In this document: in pieces, positions 1 to 8,441 of the stretch
Numbering within the stretch: the stretch's first letter is position 1
Layout: every line of letters starts with the position of its first letter
Assembly: GCF_011764545.1 (NCBI RefSeq)
Contig: NZ_AP022870.1
Span: forward strand, 5,626,001 to 5,690,000
DNA length: 64,000 nucleotides
Source of the DNA: Phytohabitans flavus
Lineage (GTDB): Bacteria; Actinomycetota; Actinomycetes; Mycobacteriales; Micromonosporaceae
Direction: 5' to 3'
Translations under genes and position numbers: made by a program
The notes under the pieces: model-generated
Databases searched by the model: none
What the model was told of the DNA's origin: nothing
The model's input: the letters and a program-made list of their open reading frames with translations, nothing else

Positions 1-190
1 GCGCGGCGCCGCCGCGGTAGCCGGCCCGGCGCCAGTCGTACAGCCCGGTGATCGGGGCGCGGCGGTTGGCGGCGGACAGGTCCAGGGTCAGCGGGGCGGC
101 GGCGGTCGGCGTCGCCGATATCGCGAAGACGGCGACGGGTACCGCCACGACGAGCGCGGCGAGCGCGTATCTGGTGGAACGGGGCACCAC
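1..190 (-). CDS. Secreted protein, N-terminal part (runs off the window)
   Basis: Reading leftward from the tandem GTG GTG at 190-185, an open frame continues to the window edge. It encodes a classic Sec signal peptide: basic MVPRSTRYA, a hydrophobic alanine/valine stretch, then an Ala-Ala-Ala cleavage region near residue 30. The mature start contains LYDWRRAGYRGG, a pattern I associate with secreted parallel beta-helix (pectate-lyase-like) proteins, but only 63 residues are visible, so that family call is inference. A GGAGG sits directly before the GTG pair, which favours the second GTG as the start. The neighbouring uronate operon makes a pectin- or uronate-related role plausible. Confidence 0.6.
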   Translation of the reverse strand, partial: MVPRSTRYALAALVVAVPVAVFAISATPTAAAPLTLDLSAANRRAPITGLYDWRRAGYRGGAA

Positions 191-260
191 GACCTCCAAA
201 GCGGTCGATATCTTCTGCCAGGAGAGTTAACTGTTCTGAAATCAGCCCGTCAATAGCCAT

Positions 261-312
261 CTACAACGTGGCACGCCCTCTACATATGTGGCACATGCGT
301 CTACATATATGG
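261..312. promoter_or_regulatory. Three-fold operator-like repeat upstream of the uronate operon
   Basis: Three related near-palindromic blocks start at 261 (CTACAACGTGG), 280 (CTACATATGTGG) and 301 (CTACATATATGG), spaced 19-21 bp, about two helical turns. They lie between the divergent secreted-protein gene and the uronate operon. A degenerate inverse copy (CTATCTATATTGG on the minus strand) lies at 1249-1261, just before the binding-protein gene. This looks like a regulator binding array; no regulator gene is adjacent in the window. Confidence 0.5.
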
Positions 313-410
313 AAGCTGTCCCTCCACGCGGATAGCGGCTATGCTGTGGCACCTGTGACGCGGCCAACACCCCGGCCGCCCGTCTGGCGCAGCCGTTCAT
401 TGGAGGGACG

Positions 411-1233
411 ATGGCGCACGACCGCATCCTGATCACTGGTGGCGCTGGCAAGGTCGCCACGCTCCTACGCCCGCGGCTGGCCCGCCCCGGCCGCGTGCTG
501 CGGCTGCTGGACGTGCGTGGGCCAGCCCCGGTGGAGGACGCCGGCGACGAGGAGGTGCTTGTCTCCTCGATCGACGACCTCGACGCGATGGTGGCCGCTA
601 CGGCCGATGTAGACGCGATCGTCCACCTTGGAGGGCAGGCGCGCGAGTCGGACGCCGAGGAGGTGTTGCGGCTCAACGCCTACGGCACGTACTGCGTGCT
701 CGAGGCCGCCCGCCGGAACGGCGTGAGCCGGGTGATCCTCGCGTCCTCCAACCACGCGGCCGGCTTCCACACCAACCACGGCGTCCCGGACGACGGGCTG
801 CCCGCGGACGTGCCCGGCCGCCCCGACACGCTGTACGGCTGGAGCAAGGTCGCCGCCGAGGCCGCCGGCCAGCTCTACGCCGACCGGTTCGGCATGGACG
901 TGATCTGCCTGCGGATCGGGCTCTGGTTTCCCACCCCGCCCGGGCCGCGCGGGCTGGCGATGTGGCTCTCCCCGACGACGGCGCGCGGCTCGTCGAGGCG
1001 GCGCTCCGCGTAGAGAGCCCCGGCTACCGGCTCGTCTGGGGATCAGCCGCAACACCCGCCGCTGGTGGTCGCTGTCCGAGGGCGAGGCGATCGGTTACCA
1101 CCCCAAGGACGACGCAGAGGTGTACGCGGAGCAGCTCGTCGCCGAGCACGGCGAGCCGGACTTCGCGGGCGATCCGGTGATGACCCGGGTCGGCGGCCAG
1201 TGGTGCGACGTCCCGCTGGGCGCCCGCTACTGA
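411..1233 (+). CDS. udh: Uronate dehydrogenase (NAD-dependent epimerase/dehydratase family), frame broken twice
   Basis: The N-terminus has the Rossmann glycine motif ITGGAGKVA. Further on come HLGGQ, the SSNHAAG segment and the YGWSK catalytic tyrosine/lysine pair, all typical of uronate dehydrogenase. This enzyme oxidises D-galacturonate or D-glucuronate to the aldaro-lactone with NAD+ in the cytoplasm. The frame that starts at ATG 411 is lost near 970 (CCCCG run) and again near 1040 (GGGG run). Restoring one base at each point gives a continuous protein whose end (ISRNTRRWWSL through VGGQWCDVPLGARY) fits the family at about 274 residues. The two single-base losses are probably sequencing errors. 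It heads an operon with a sugar importer and a KDG-dehydratase-type enzyme, which supports the assignment. Confidence 0.8.
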
Positions 1234-1277
1234 CCCTGATGTTATCCGTCCAATATAGATAGTTAGGAGGCAGCGTC

Positions 1278-2612
1278 GTGGCCCACACACGAGGCGCCGC
1301 CCGGCTCGTCGCGATCCTTACCGCCGCTTCGATGGGCCTTGTGGCCTGCGGTGGCAGCGACACCGGGGCGGAGCAGGACGCGAAGGCACCGCTCCAGATC
1401 TGGATCCGCAAGCCACCCGGCTCCCCCACCGAGAAGACCGCGAAGGATCTGGCCGCCGCGTTCACGAGCGCGACCGGCGTACCCACCACCGTCACCGCCC
1501 TCTTCGACGACTTCGAGACCAAGCTCCAGCAGGCCGCCGCGCAGAAGCAGCTGCCGGACCTCGTCATCAACGACACCGCCCAGCTCGGCACGCTCGTCAA
1601 GCAGGGCCTCGTACGTGAGGTAGACAAGGCCGGCGTCGCGGGTGGCGACCAGCTCACCCCGGCCGCGTGGGAGGCGGCGAAGGGGGCGGACGGCAAGACG
1701 TACGCGGTGCCGTTCTCCGCCCAGTCGTTCGCCCTCTTCATCCGCTCCGACTGGCGGCAGAAGGTCGGCCTCCCTACGCCCACGAGCTGGGCCGACCTCG
1801 ACGCGCTCGCCACCGCGTTCACCACCAAGGACCCGGACGGCAACGGCAAGGCGGACACCTTCGGGTACGCGGTGCCCGGCTCGACCAAGCGCGGCTACAC
1901 CTCCTGGTACTTCACGAGCTTCCTGTGGTCGGCCGGCGGTGACTACTTCAATGAGTCGGGCGGCAAGTTCGCGCCGGCGATCGCCAGCCCGCAGTCGGTG
2001 GCCGCGGTCGACTGGTTCAAGAAGCAGTTCTGCGTGGACAAGAGCGTGGCGCCCGGCGCGGTGACGATGGAGACCACGCAGGCACACCCGGTCTTCGAGA
2101 CCGGCAAGGCCGGCATCTATTTCACCGGGCCGTACAACATGGGCCGCTTCGACAAGAACCTCGGCAAGGACAAGTACGAGGTGGTACCCGCGCCGGCCGG
2201 CCCGGGTGGCAAGGCGGCGGCGCTGGCCGAGGGCGAAAACGTGTACCTGATGGCCGGCTCGAAGAACGAGGCGGGGCAGAAGAAGTTCGCCGAGTTCGCC
2301 ATCTCCGGTCAGGGCCAGACGATCGGCATGGCCGGCGACACCGACGGCAGCATCGTCCGCCTCCCGGTGAACTCCACAGTGGACCTCGCGAGCGTGCGTA
2401 AGGACACCCGCTGGCAGGTCTTCGACAAGATCTACAAGGACACCGGGCGGTACACGCCGAATGTTCCTGAGTGGACGCCGTTCCGCCAGGCCTCGGCCGA
2501 GACGCTCAACGCGATCGTGGCGAACTGCGCGTCCGATATCCAGGCCGAGCTCACCAAGCTCGACGAAACGTTCGGCGAAGAGCTCAGCAAGCAGGGGGTC
2601 GCCGCGTCATGA
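1278..2612 (+). CDS. ABC transporter substrate-binding lipoprotein (sugar type)
   Basis: This 444-residue extracytoplasmic solute-binding protein has a lipoprotein signal with lipobox LVAC (Cys24), so the mature protein should be lipid-anchored outside the membrane. The fold is family-1 sugar-binding: an early WIRKPPGS strand, the NDTAQLG region, and the glycine/tyrosine-rich YFTGPYNMGRF segment. GTG at 1278 is preceded by AGGAGG at 1265-1270, which fixes the start. Its stop overlaps the next gene's start (ATGA at 2609), so it is translationally coupled to the permease pair. Given udh and the kdgD-like gene in the same operon, the likely ligand is a uronate, aldarate or oligouronide; that is inference. 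Confidence 0.88.
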   Translation: MAHTRGAARLVAILTAASMGLVACGGSDTGAEQDAKAPLQIWIRKPPGSPTEKTAKDLAAAFTSATGVPTTVTALFDDFETKLQQAAAQKQLPDLVINDTAQLGTLVKQGLVREVDKAGVAGGDQLTPAAWEAAKGADGKTYAVPFSAQSFALFIRSDWRQKVGLPTPTSWADLDALATAFTTKDPDGNGKADTFGYAVPGSTKRGYTSWYFTSFLWSAGGDYFNESGGKFAPAIASPQSVAAVDWFKKQFCVDKSVAPGAVTMETTQAHPVFETGKAGIYFTGPYNMGRFDKNLGKDKYEVVPAPAGPGGKAAALAEGENVYLMAGSKNEAGQKKFAEFAISGQGQTIGMAGDTDGSIVRLPVNSTVDLASVRKDTRWQVFDKIYKDTGRYTPNVPEWTPFRQASAETLNAIVANCASDIQAELTKLDETFGEELSKQGVAAS

Positions 2613-3558
2613 CGACCACGCTGCGGGAGCCGGCGGTACGGCGGCACGAGCCCCGGCCGCCGGCACCCGCCGCCTGGCGCCGCCGGCTCCCCGCGCGGCT
2701 CCAGGGCTACGCGATCGCCTGGCTCTTCCTGCTGCCGGCGCTGCTGCTCTTCACGGTTTTCAAGTTCGTCCCTATGGTCCGCGCGGTCGAGATGAGCTTC
2801 CACGAGGTGCGGCCGTACCTCGGCGACCGCTGGGTCGGCATGGACAACTACCGCGAGGTGGTTACCGACGAGGCGTTCCTGTCCGCGATCTGGCACACGA
2901 TCGTGCTGGCCGTGGGGCAGACCGGCGGCTCGATCGTGCTGGGGCTGGCGCTCGCGTTGCTCGTCGAGGGGACCGCACGCCACCTGTGGTTCGTACGCAC
3001 CGCGATGTTCCTGCCGACCGTCGCGGCGATGGCGGTGGTCGCCGAGCTGTGGCGGATCCTCTACTACCCCGGCTCGGACGGCGCGCTCAACAGCATCCTC
3101 GGTTGGGTAGGGCTCGGACCGTCCCAGTTTCTCAACTCCGAGGACACGTCGCTCTGGTCGGTCATGGCGGTGGGCATCTGGCGCGGCGCGCCGTACGACA
3201 TGATGATCTTCATTGCCGGCCTGGCCGGCGTGGACCGCACCCTCTACGAGGCGGCCGCGGCGGACGGCGCCGGCCCTGGCGGCGCCTCTGGCACATCGCG
3301 ATCCCGGCGCTGCGTCCGGTCTTCGCGATCCTCTTCACGCTCGCGGCGATCCGCGGGCTGCGGGTCTTCACCGAGATCTTCCTGCTCACCAACGGCGGGC
3401 CGAACGGCTCGACCGAGGTGCTCATGACGCTCATCTACAAGCTCGGCCTGGAACGCAACGAACTCGGCATCGCTGCGGCCGGCTCGATGGTGCTGCTGCT
3501 CGCCACGGTGGTGCTCACGCTCGCGGTCCAATTCGCCCGGCGCCGGGAGGCCCGATGA
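2609..3558 (+). CDS. ABC sugar transporter permease (MalF/UgpA type), one frame break
   Basis: This is an inner-membrane permease of about 316 residues. The first membrane helix (AWLFLLPALLLFTVFKFVP) is followed by the usual six-helix layout. The cytoplasmic EAA loop that contacts the ATPase reads EAAAADGAGPWRRLWHIAIP once one missing C in the CCC run at 3274-3276 is restored; without it the frame is lost and the last 90 residues are read out of phase. The start ATG overlaps the stop of the binding-protein gene, and its own stop overlaps the next permease start (ATGA at 3555). No ATPase gene is present in the operon; a shared MsmK/MalK-type ATPase encoded elsewhere is usual for such importers in actinomycetes. 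Confidence 0.85.
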
Positions 3559-4418
3559 ACAGGTTCGACTCGGCCCTCGGCTTCACCGCGATGCGCGGCC
3601 CGGTCGCGCGGGTCGTCCGCGTGGCCCTGTACACGCTGCTGGTCTTCGTCTTCGCCGGCCCGCTGCTGGCGCTGCTGGTGGGGGCGTTCAGCCGGGTGCC
3701 CGACCCGAGCCGGCTCTCGCTGGTGCCGAGCGAGTTCACATTGGACAACTTCCGGGCGGCGTTCGAGCGGGACGTGCTGCGGTACCTGCTCAACTCGTTC
3801 ATCGTGGTCGGTGGCGGGCTGCTGCTCCAGATCGCGGTGAGCGTCTCGGCCGCGTACGCGTTGGCCCGCAAGAAGTTTCCCGGCATGCGGCTTGTCTTCC
3901 TGCTCATCCTCTCCACGATGATGCTGCCCGAGGAGATCCTGGCCATCCCGCTCTCGCTGGTGCTGGCCGACGTACCCGTCATCCACGTCAGCCTCATCGG
4001 CTCCCTGCTCGGCATGATCGTGCCGGTCGCCGCGTGGGCCTTCTCGATCCTGGTGATGACCGAGTTCATGAAGGAAGTGCCGGTCGAGCTGGAGGAAGCC
4101 GCCCGCATGGACGGCGCCGGCGAGCTACGCGTCTTCTGGTCGGTCGTGCTCCCGCTCTGCCGGCCGGCGCTGGGCGTGATCGGCATCTTCGGCTTCACGA
4201 TGATCTGGGACCAGTACATGCTGCCGCTGCTGGTCGCCCAGGATGCCAGCCAGTTCACGCTGCCGCTGGCACTGCGCACGCTCCGCTCCGACGACCAGGT
4301 CGGCGTGGGTGTGCTGCTCGCGGCCGCGCTGCTCGCCCTGCTGCCGTCGGTCATCGCGTTCCTGGCGATGCAGCGGCAGTTCATGAAGGGCCTCACGTCC
4401 GGCGCCGTCAAGGGCTGA
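3555..4418 (+). CDS. ABC sugar transporter permease (MalG/UgpE type)
   Basis: This is the second permease subunit, 287 residues, with about six membrane helices. The conserved EAA loop reads EEAARMDGAGELRVFWSVVLP. It pairs with the preceding permease to form the channel for the binding protein encoded at 1278. The start is ATG 3555, which overlaps the upstream stop and is preceded by GGGAGG within the end of the upstream gene. The C-terminus ends in a typical RQFMKGLTSGAVKG sequence. The gene is intact. Confidence 0.9.
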   Translation: MNRFDSALGFTAMRGPVARVVRVALYTLLVFVFAGPLLALLVGAFSRVPDPSRLSLVPSEFTLDNFRAAFERDVLRYLLNSFIVVGGGLLLQIAVSVSAAYALARKKFPGMRLVFLLILSTMMLPEEILAIPLSLVLADVPVIHVSLIGSLLGMIVPVAAWAFSILVMTEFMKEVPVELEEAARMDGAGELRVFWSVVLPLCRPALGVIGIFGFTMIWDQYMLPLLVAQDASQFTLPLALRTLRSDDQVGVGVLLAAALLALLPSVIAFLAMQRQFMKGLTSGAVKG

Positions 4419-4443
4419 GCCGGTCTCTACAGATTGGATCCCG

Positions 4444-5349
4444 ATGCTGCTCTCGTTTCCGCTGACCCCGTTCACGCCGGACGACAAGGTCGACCTGGAC
4501 GTCTTCGCCGAACACGTCGGGCAGCAGGTGGCGGCCGGCCCGGCGGCGCTCTACGTGGCGTGCGGCACCGGCGAGTTCACCGCGCTGCACCAGGACGAGT
4601 ACCGGGACGTGGTGGCCACCGCCGTCCGCGTCGCGGCCGGCCGCGTCCCGGTCTACTCCGGCTGCGGCGGGGGCCCGCAGGCCGCCCGCGACTTCGCCCA
4701 GCTCGCCGCGGAGGCGGGCGCCGTCGGACTGCTGCTGCTCCCGCCGTACCTGGTCTCGTCGACGCCCGCCGGCCTCGTCCGCCACGTCCGCTACGTGGCC
4801 TCCGCGACGCGCCTGCCCATCACCGTGTACCAGCGGGCGAACGCGATACTCGACCCCGCCGCCGCGGTAGCGCTGCTGGACATCCCCACGGTCGTGGGCA
4901 TCAAGGACGGCCGCGGCGACGTGGACGCGATGCTGCGGCTGGTGACCGCGGTACGCGCCAGCGGCCACCCGCGCGCCGCCAGCTTCGGCTTCCTCAACGG
5001 CCTGCCGACCGCGGAGCTGTCCGTGCAGGCGTACCGGGCGATCGGGGTGGACAGCTACTCGTCGGCGGTGCTCTGCTTCGTGCCGGACATCGCCACGGCG
5101 TTCCACCGCGCTGTCCAGGCCGATGACGCGCAGACGATCCGTACGCTGCTGGCCGAGTTCTACCTGCCGTTCGTGGCGCTGCGCGACGCCGTGCCCGGCT
5201 ACGCGGTATCGCTGGTCAAGGCCGGCGCGCGGCTCAGCGGCCTGGCGATGGGCTCGGTACGGCCGCCGCTTGTCGACCCGTCGGACGAACACGTGGCCCA
5301 GCTCGCGCGGACCATCGACCGCGGGCGTGCCGCCCTGGCCCGGCTGTGA
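4444..5349 (+). CDS. 5-dehydro-4-deoxyglucarate dehydratase-like aldolase (DapA superfamily)
   Basis: This 301-residue class I TIM-barrel enzyme has the signature VACGTGEFTAL near residue 38, YQRAN with the proton-relay tyrosine at about 129, and GIKDG with the Schiff-base lysine at about 154. GTGEF in place of the GTTGE seen in true DapA is characteristic of KdgD. KdgD dehydrates and decarboxylates 5-keto-4-deoxy-D-glucarate to 2-ketoglutarate semialdehyde. That step lies downstream of uronate dehydrogenase and glucarate/galactarate dehydratase in the oxidative uronate pathway. The aldarate dehydratase and the semialdehyde dehydrogenase are not in this window. The stop overlaps the start of the next gene (GTGA at 5346). 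Confidence 0.82.
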   Translation: MLLSFPLTPFTPDDKVDLDVFAEHVGQQVAAGPAALYVACGTGEFTALHQDEYRDVVATAVRVAAGRVPVYSGCGGGPQAARDFAQLAAEAGAVGLLLLPPYLVSSTPAGLVRHVRYVASATRLPITVYQRANAILDPAAAVALLDIPTVVGIKDGRGDVDAMLRLVTAVRASGHPRAASFGFLNGLPTAELSVQAYRAIGVDSYSSAVLCFVPDIATAFHRAVQADDAQTIRTLLAEFYLPFVALRDAVPGYAVSLVKAGARLSGLAMGSVRPPLVDPSDEHVAQLARTIDRGRAALARL

Positions 5350-6115
5350 CAATCCGTCCCGGCCTGGTCTCGGTCACCTTCCGCCACCTCGCACCGTCCG
5401 ATGTGGTCCGGGTGGCCCGTGAGGCCGACCTGGCCGCCATCGAGTGGGGCGGCGACATCCACGTCCCGCACGGCGACACGGAGGCGGCGGCGCGGGCGGC
5501 CGCACTGACCGCTGACGCCGGCCTGACCGTCTCCGCCTACGGCTCGTACTACCGCCTGGCCCACCCGGACCTGCTCGATGCGTCCACAGTGGTACGCACT
5601 GCGGTGTGGCTGGGCGCCCCGACGATCCGTGTGTGGGCTGGCCGCGTCGGCAGCGCCGAGGCACCTGCGGACTACCGCCGCGCGGTGGTGGACGACGCGC
5701 TGCGGGTGGCCGACCTAGCCGAGGCGGCGGGCGTGACGGTGTCGCTGGAGTGCCACCGCAATACGCTCACCGACACGCGAGAGTCCACACTGGAGCTTTT
5801 TGGCGCACTGCGCGACGCCCCGATCCGCGCGACGTGGCAGCCTCATCAGGAGCGGGACGCCAAAGCCAACGAGGGCGACCTCCGCGCGGTACTGCCGATG
5901 CTGGCCAACCTGCACGTCTTCGCCTGGACGCCGGACCGCACCCGCCTCCCCTGCACAAACACCGCACGGAGTGGTCCCGCTATCTGGCGACAGCATCCGG
6001 CGCACCAGGCGACCGCTACGCCTCTTTGGAGTTCGTCGCCGACGACGACCCGGACCGCCTACGCGCCGACGCCGTTACCCTGAGCGCCCTGCTGACCGCC
6101 GGCGGGGGCTGCTGA
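5346..6115 (+). CDS. Sugar isomerase/epimerase, xylose-isomerase-like TIM barrel, one frame break
   Basis: The protein is about 256 residues and belongs to the AP-endonuclease-2 / xylose-isomerase-like TIM-barrel superfamily: WGGDIHVPHGD early, VSLECHRNTLTD (metal-ligand glutamate and a following histidine) and ATWQPHQ in the middle. Metal-dependent sugar or keto-sugar isomerisation is typical. The frame from GTG 5346 is lost at the CCCC run near 5950; adding one C continues it as LHKHRTEWSRYL to the stop at 6113-6115. It is coupled to the KdgD-like gene, so a uronate or keto-aldarate substrate is likely, but the exact reaction cannot be named. Its 3' end overlaps the convergent gene by about 57 bp. 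Confidence 0.72.
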
Positions 6116-6436
6116 TCGCGCCTTCGCGGCGCGGTTGGCCCGCGACTGGAGGTAGAGGTGGATGAAGAACAGGCTGGAGAACGCCACCTGGAGCACACCG
6201 AGAACGTTCATGCTTGGCTCTTGCCAGCCGCTGGGCATGTGCTCCCGCGCCTCAGACAGGAGACCTGCGGCGCCGGCGGAGACGGCAACCGTCGCCCAAA
6301 GCCGAGGATGGTGCAACACGCGACCGAACAACCTGACAGTGCTGGCGCGCCGGCTGCGTGCCAGGACAACCCCGGCCAGGACGATTATGGCCGTGCTGCC
6401 GCCGATGACCACGGTGATCAGCAGTAGCGAAGCCAT
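6059..6436 (-). CDS. Small membrane protein of unknown function
   Basis: From ATG 6436 this encodes about 125 residues with three predicted membrane helices: SLLLITVVIGGSTAIIVLAG, the WATVAVSAGAAGLL region, and VAFSSLFFIHLYL. A basic, alanine-rich tail follows. An in-frame GTG slightly upstream is a possible alternative start; the longer open frame further upstream overlaps the secreted-protein gene and is unlikely. Its 3' end overlaps the end of the convergent isomerase gene. I recognise no family. Confidence 0.55.
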   Translation of the reverse strand: MASLLLITVVIGGSTAIIVLAGVVLARSRRASTVRLFGRVLHHPRLWATVAVSAGAAGLLSEAREHMPSGWQEPSMNVLGVLQVAFSSLFFIHLYLQSRANRAAKARSAAPAGGQQGAQGNGVGA

Positions 6437-6506
6437 TTCGAATGCGGCCACGCCACCAGGGTAGTGCGGTGGGTCTGGCGACTCCAGGCCCACCGCACGC
6501 GGTGCT

Positions 6507-7517
6507 TTAGCAGCCGGTCCAGCGCACGGCGCGGATTTCGTCCGTAAGCAGGTTGTTGTGGAAGCCAACCACGGTGCCGTTGTCGGCGATTGCGGCGCCA
6601 CCAACGCCGTCACCCGGGCTCGGCGCCGGCAGCGTCACCACCGTGCCGCCACGCTGCAACGTCGTACCAGCCAGGACCACCCCGCTGGCGTTGACATCGG
6701 TCGGAGCGGACTCCAGCCCCGGGTCGAGCACCTTAACTCGACCAGTGCGCAGGTCCCAACGAAGCCCGACAAGGACGCCGCCCTGGAAGATCTGACCGAC
6801 CGCCCAATGCCCACCAACCGCGCTGGCCAACGCCCCCGTGGCGTTGTCAGGGCCGGCCAGGGTCCGCACCACGCCGCCCGGAGTACGCAGCCACGAGGTC
6901 GGCTCGGAGAAGCCGGAGACCCCGACGACCGTGCCGTCGTCGGTGATACCGGCGAGGTCGACCAGGTCCGCCGGCGTGTCCAGCACCCGTACAGTCCCCG
7001 GCCGCGACGCCGGCCACAGCAACCCGTACGTCGTATTGGCCGGGGTACGGCCGATGCCGACGATGTCGCCGCGGGAGTTGATCCCCTCCACCGTCACCTG
7101 GTCCGCCTCGTCGATCAGCGGCAGCAGCGTCGCCTTGCCAGCGTGGTAACGCCACGGGTGCCTCAGGAAGCCATCTTCATCTCGAGCATTGCCGATGACA
7201 ACGCCAGCGCTGTTTACGTCGACCAAGACCGAGCGCGGCAACGGCGGCTTCACCTCGACGAGCCGCTGACGGTCCCACAACAGCAACGGGAAGCTGTCCG
7301 TAGCCTGCCGCACGATCGCCGACCCCAGCACGTACCGACCCGACGGGTCCACCGCCACAGCTTCGCTGCTGAACGTGTCCGCCGGCACCGGCAGCGTCCC
7401 CATCCTGCAGCTCCCCGCCGTCACAGTGGATCCGGCCTGGGCGGGGACGGCTGACACGCCGACAATGGTGGCCGCGATCGCGGCCCCGGCGACCAACCGA
7501 GCGAGAGTGCGCTTCAT
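6507..7517 (-). CDS. Secreted HAF-like repeat protein
   Basis: About 336 residues follow from ATG 7517, which has GGAGA upstream. A Sec signal peptide is clear (MKRTLARLVAGAAIAATIVG, then AQAG). The mature protein contains repeated beta-rich blocks with the pattern D-hydrophobic-N-S/D-x-G-x-V-V/I-G (for example DVNSAGVVIGN, GINSRGDIVGIG, GITDDGTVVGVSG, DVNASGVVLAG, AIADNGTVVGF). Each is followed by a LLWD/RW-type strand. These are typical of extracellular HAF-type or propeller-like repeats. Function is unknown. It probably folds as a beta-propeller outside the cell. Confidence 0.7.
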   Translation of the reverse strand: MKRTLARLVAGAAIAATIVGVSAVPAQAGSTVTAGSCRMGTLPVPADTFSSEAVAVDPSGRYVLGSAIVRQATDSFPLLLWDRQRLVEVKPPLPRSVLVDVNSAGVVIGNARDEDGFLRHPWRYHAGKATLLPLIDEADQVTVEGINSRGDIVGIGRTPANTTYGLLWPASRPGTVRVLDTPADLVDLAGITDDGTVVGVSGFSEPTSWLRTPGGVVRTLAGPDNATGALASAVGGHWAVGQIFQGGVLVGLRWDLRTGRVKVLDPGLESAPTDVNASGVVLAGTTLQRGGTVVTLPAPSPGDGVGGAAIADNGTVVGFHNNLLTDEIRAVRWTGC

Positions 7518-7789
7518 CCAATCTCCATTCGGGAAAGGCGGCGAGCCGATGCCCACCGCTCGCCTCCCGAGAGTCCCAGTCGTCGCGATGATCCCTCAAT
7601 ACATTGGCTGTTCGAAGGCGTTCGAGTCAGTTCCGGCCATCGCCGCCCAACGAGAGGCACGCTTCGAAGGCCCGCGTCCCAACGGGCCGCAAATGAAGCA
7701 CCGCGGTGCGCCGCGGGCTCACGACATTCCCGTTGGAGCGCCCTACGTAAAGCCTGGCGGGGTTGGGCGGCCGTAACTACGCTCGGTCG
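7518..7789. other. Divergent intergenic region, no gene seen
   Basis: This stretch of 272 bp separates the leftward secreted-protein gene from the rightward yciO-like gene and must hold both promoters. I see no convincing operator, RNA or repeat in it. Confidence 0.4.
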
Positions 7790-8410
7790 GTGGCGATCTA
7801 CCTTGAAGTGCATCCGGACAACCCGCAGCCGCGTTCGATCCGACAGATCGCCGACGTGGTGCGCGCGGGTGGACTGATCGCATATCCGACGGACTCGTGT
7901 TTCGCGCTCGGCTGCCAGATGGGCAACAGCGACAGCCTGGAGAGCATTCGCGACATCCGAAAGCTCGACCCCGGCCACCACTTCACCCTCGTGTGCCGGG
8001 ACTTCGCCCAACTCGGTCAACTAGTCAAGATCAGCAACTCGGTGTACCGGCTGATCAAGGCTGCCACGCCCGGCCCCTACACGTTCGTGCTGCCGGCGAC
8101 CCGGGAGGTGCCTCGGCGGCTGATGCATCCGCGTAAGCGCGCCGTCGGCGTGCGTATCCCCGATCACCGCGTCGCACAGGCACTGCTGGCCGAACTCGGC
8201 GAACCGCTGCTGTCTAGCACCTTGCTGCTGCCCGGAGAGCCCGAGCCGATGACGAGCGGCCAGCAGATCAAGCAGCGACTCGATCACCAGATCGACGCCG
8301 TGATCGACTCCGGCGACTGCGGGACCGAGCCCACCACGGTGGTCGACCTGTCCCAAGACGAACCGCAGATCCTACGGATCGGGGCCGGCGACCCGTCACG
8401 GTTCGAATAA
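7790..8410 (+). CDS. YciO family protein (Sua5/YrdC fold)
   Basis: This 206-residue protein matches YciO along its length: VHPDNPQPRSI at the N-terminus, then AYPTDSCFALGCQ, HFTLVCRDFAQL, TPGPYTFVLPATREVPRR, VGVRIPDH and LLSSTLLLPGE. The KxR/S nucleotide- and RNA-binding pocket of the YrdC fold is present. The Sua5/YrdC family makes threonylcarbamoyl-AMP for tRNA t6A modification. YciO members share the fold, but their role in t6A is weaker or different. I place the start at GTG 7790 because E. coli YciO begins with the equivalent residues; the open frame extends 27 bp further upstream. It is cytoplasmic and appears monocistronic. Confidence 0.82.
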   Translation: MAIYLEVHPDNPQPRSIRQIADVVRAGGLIAYPTDSCFALGCQMGNSDSLESIRDIRKLDPGHHFTLVCRDFAQLGQLVKISNSVYRLIKAATPGPYTFVLPATREVPRRLMHPRKRAVGVRIPDHRVAQALLAELGEPLLSSTLLLPGEPEPMTSGQQIKQRLDHQIDAVIDSGDCGTEPTTVVDLSQDEPQILRIGAGDPSRFE

Positions 8411-8441
8411 TCCATTGTTGGTTTCGCCCGAGATCCACCTG

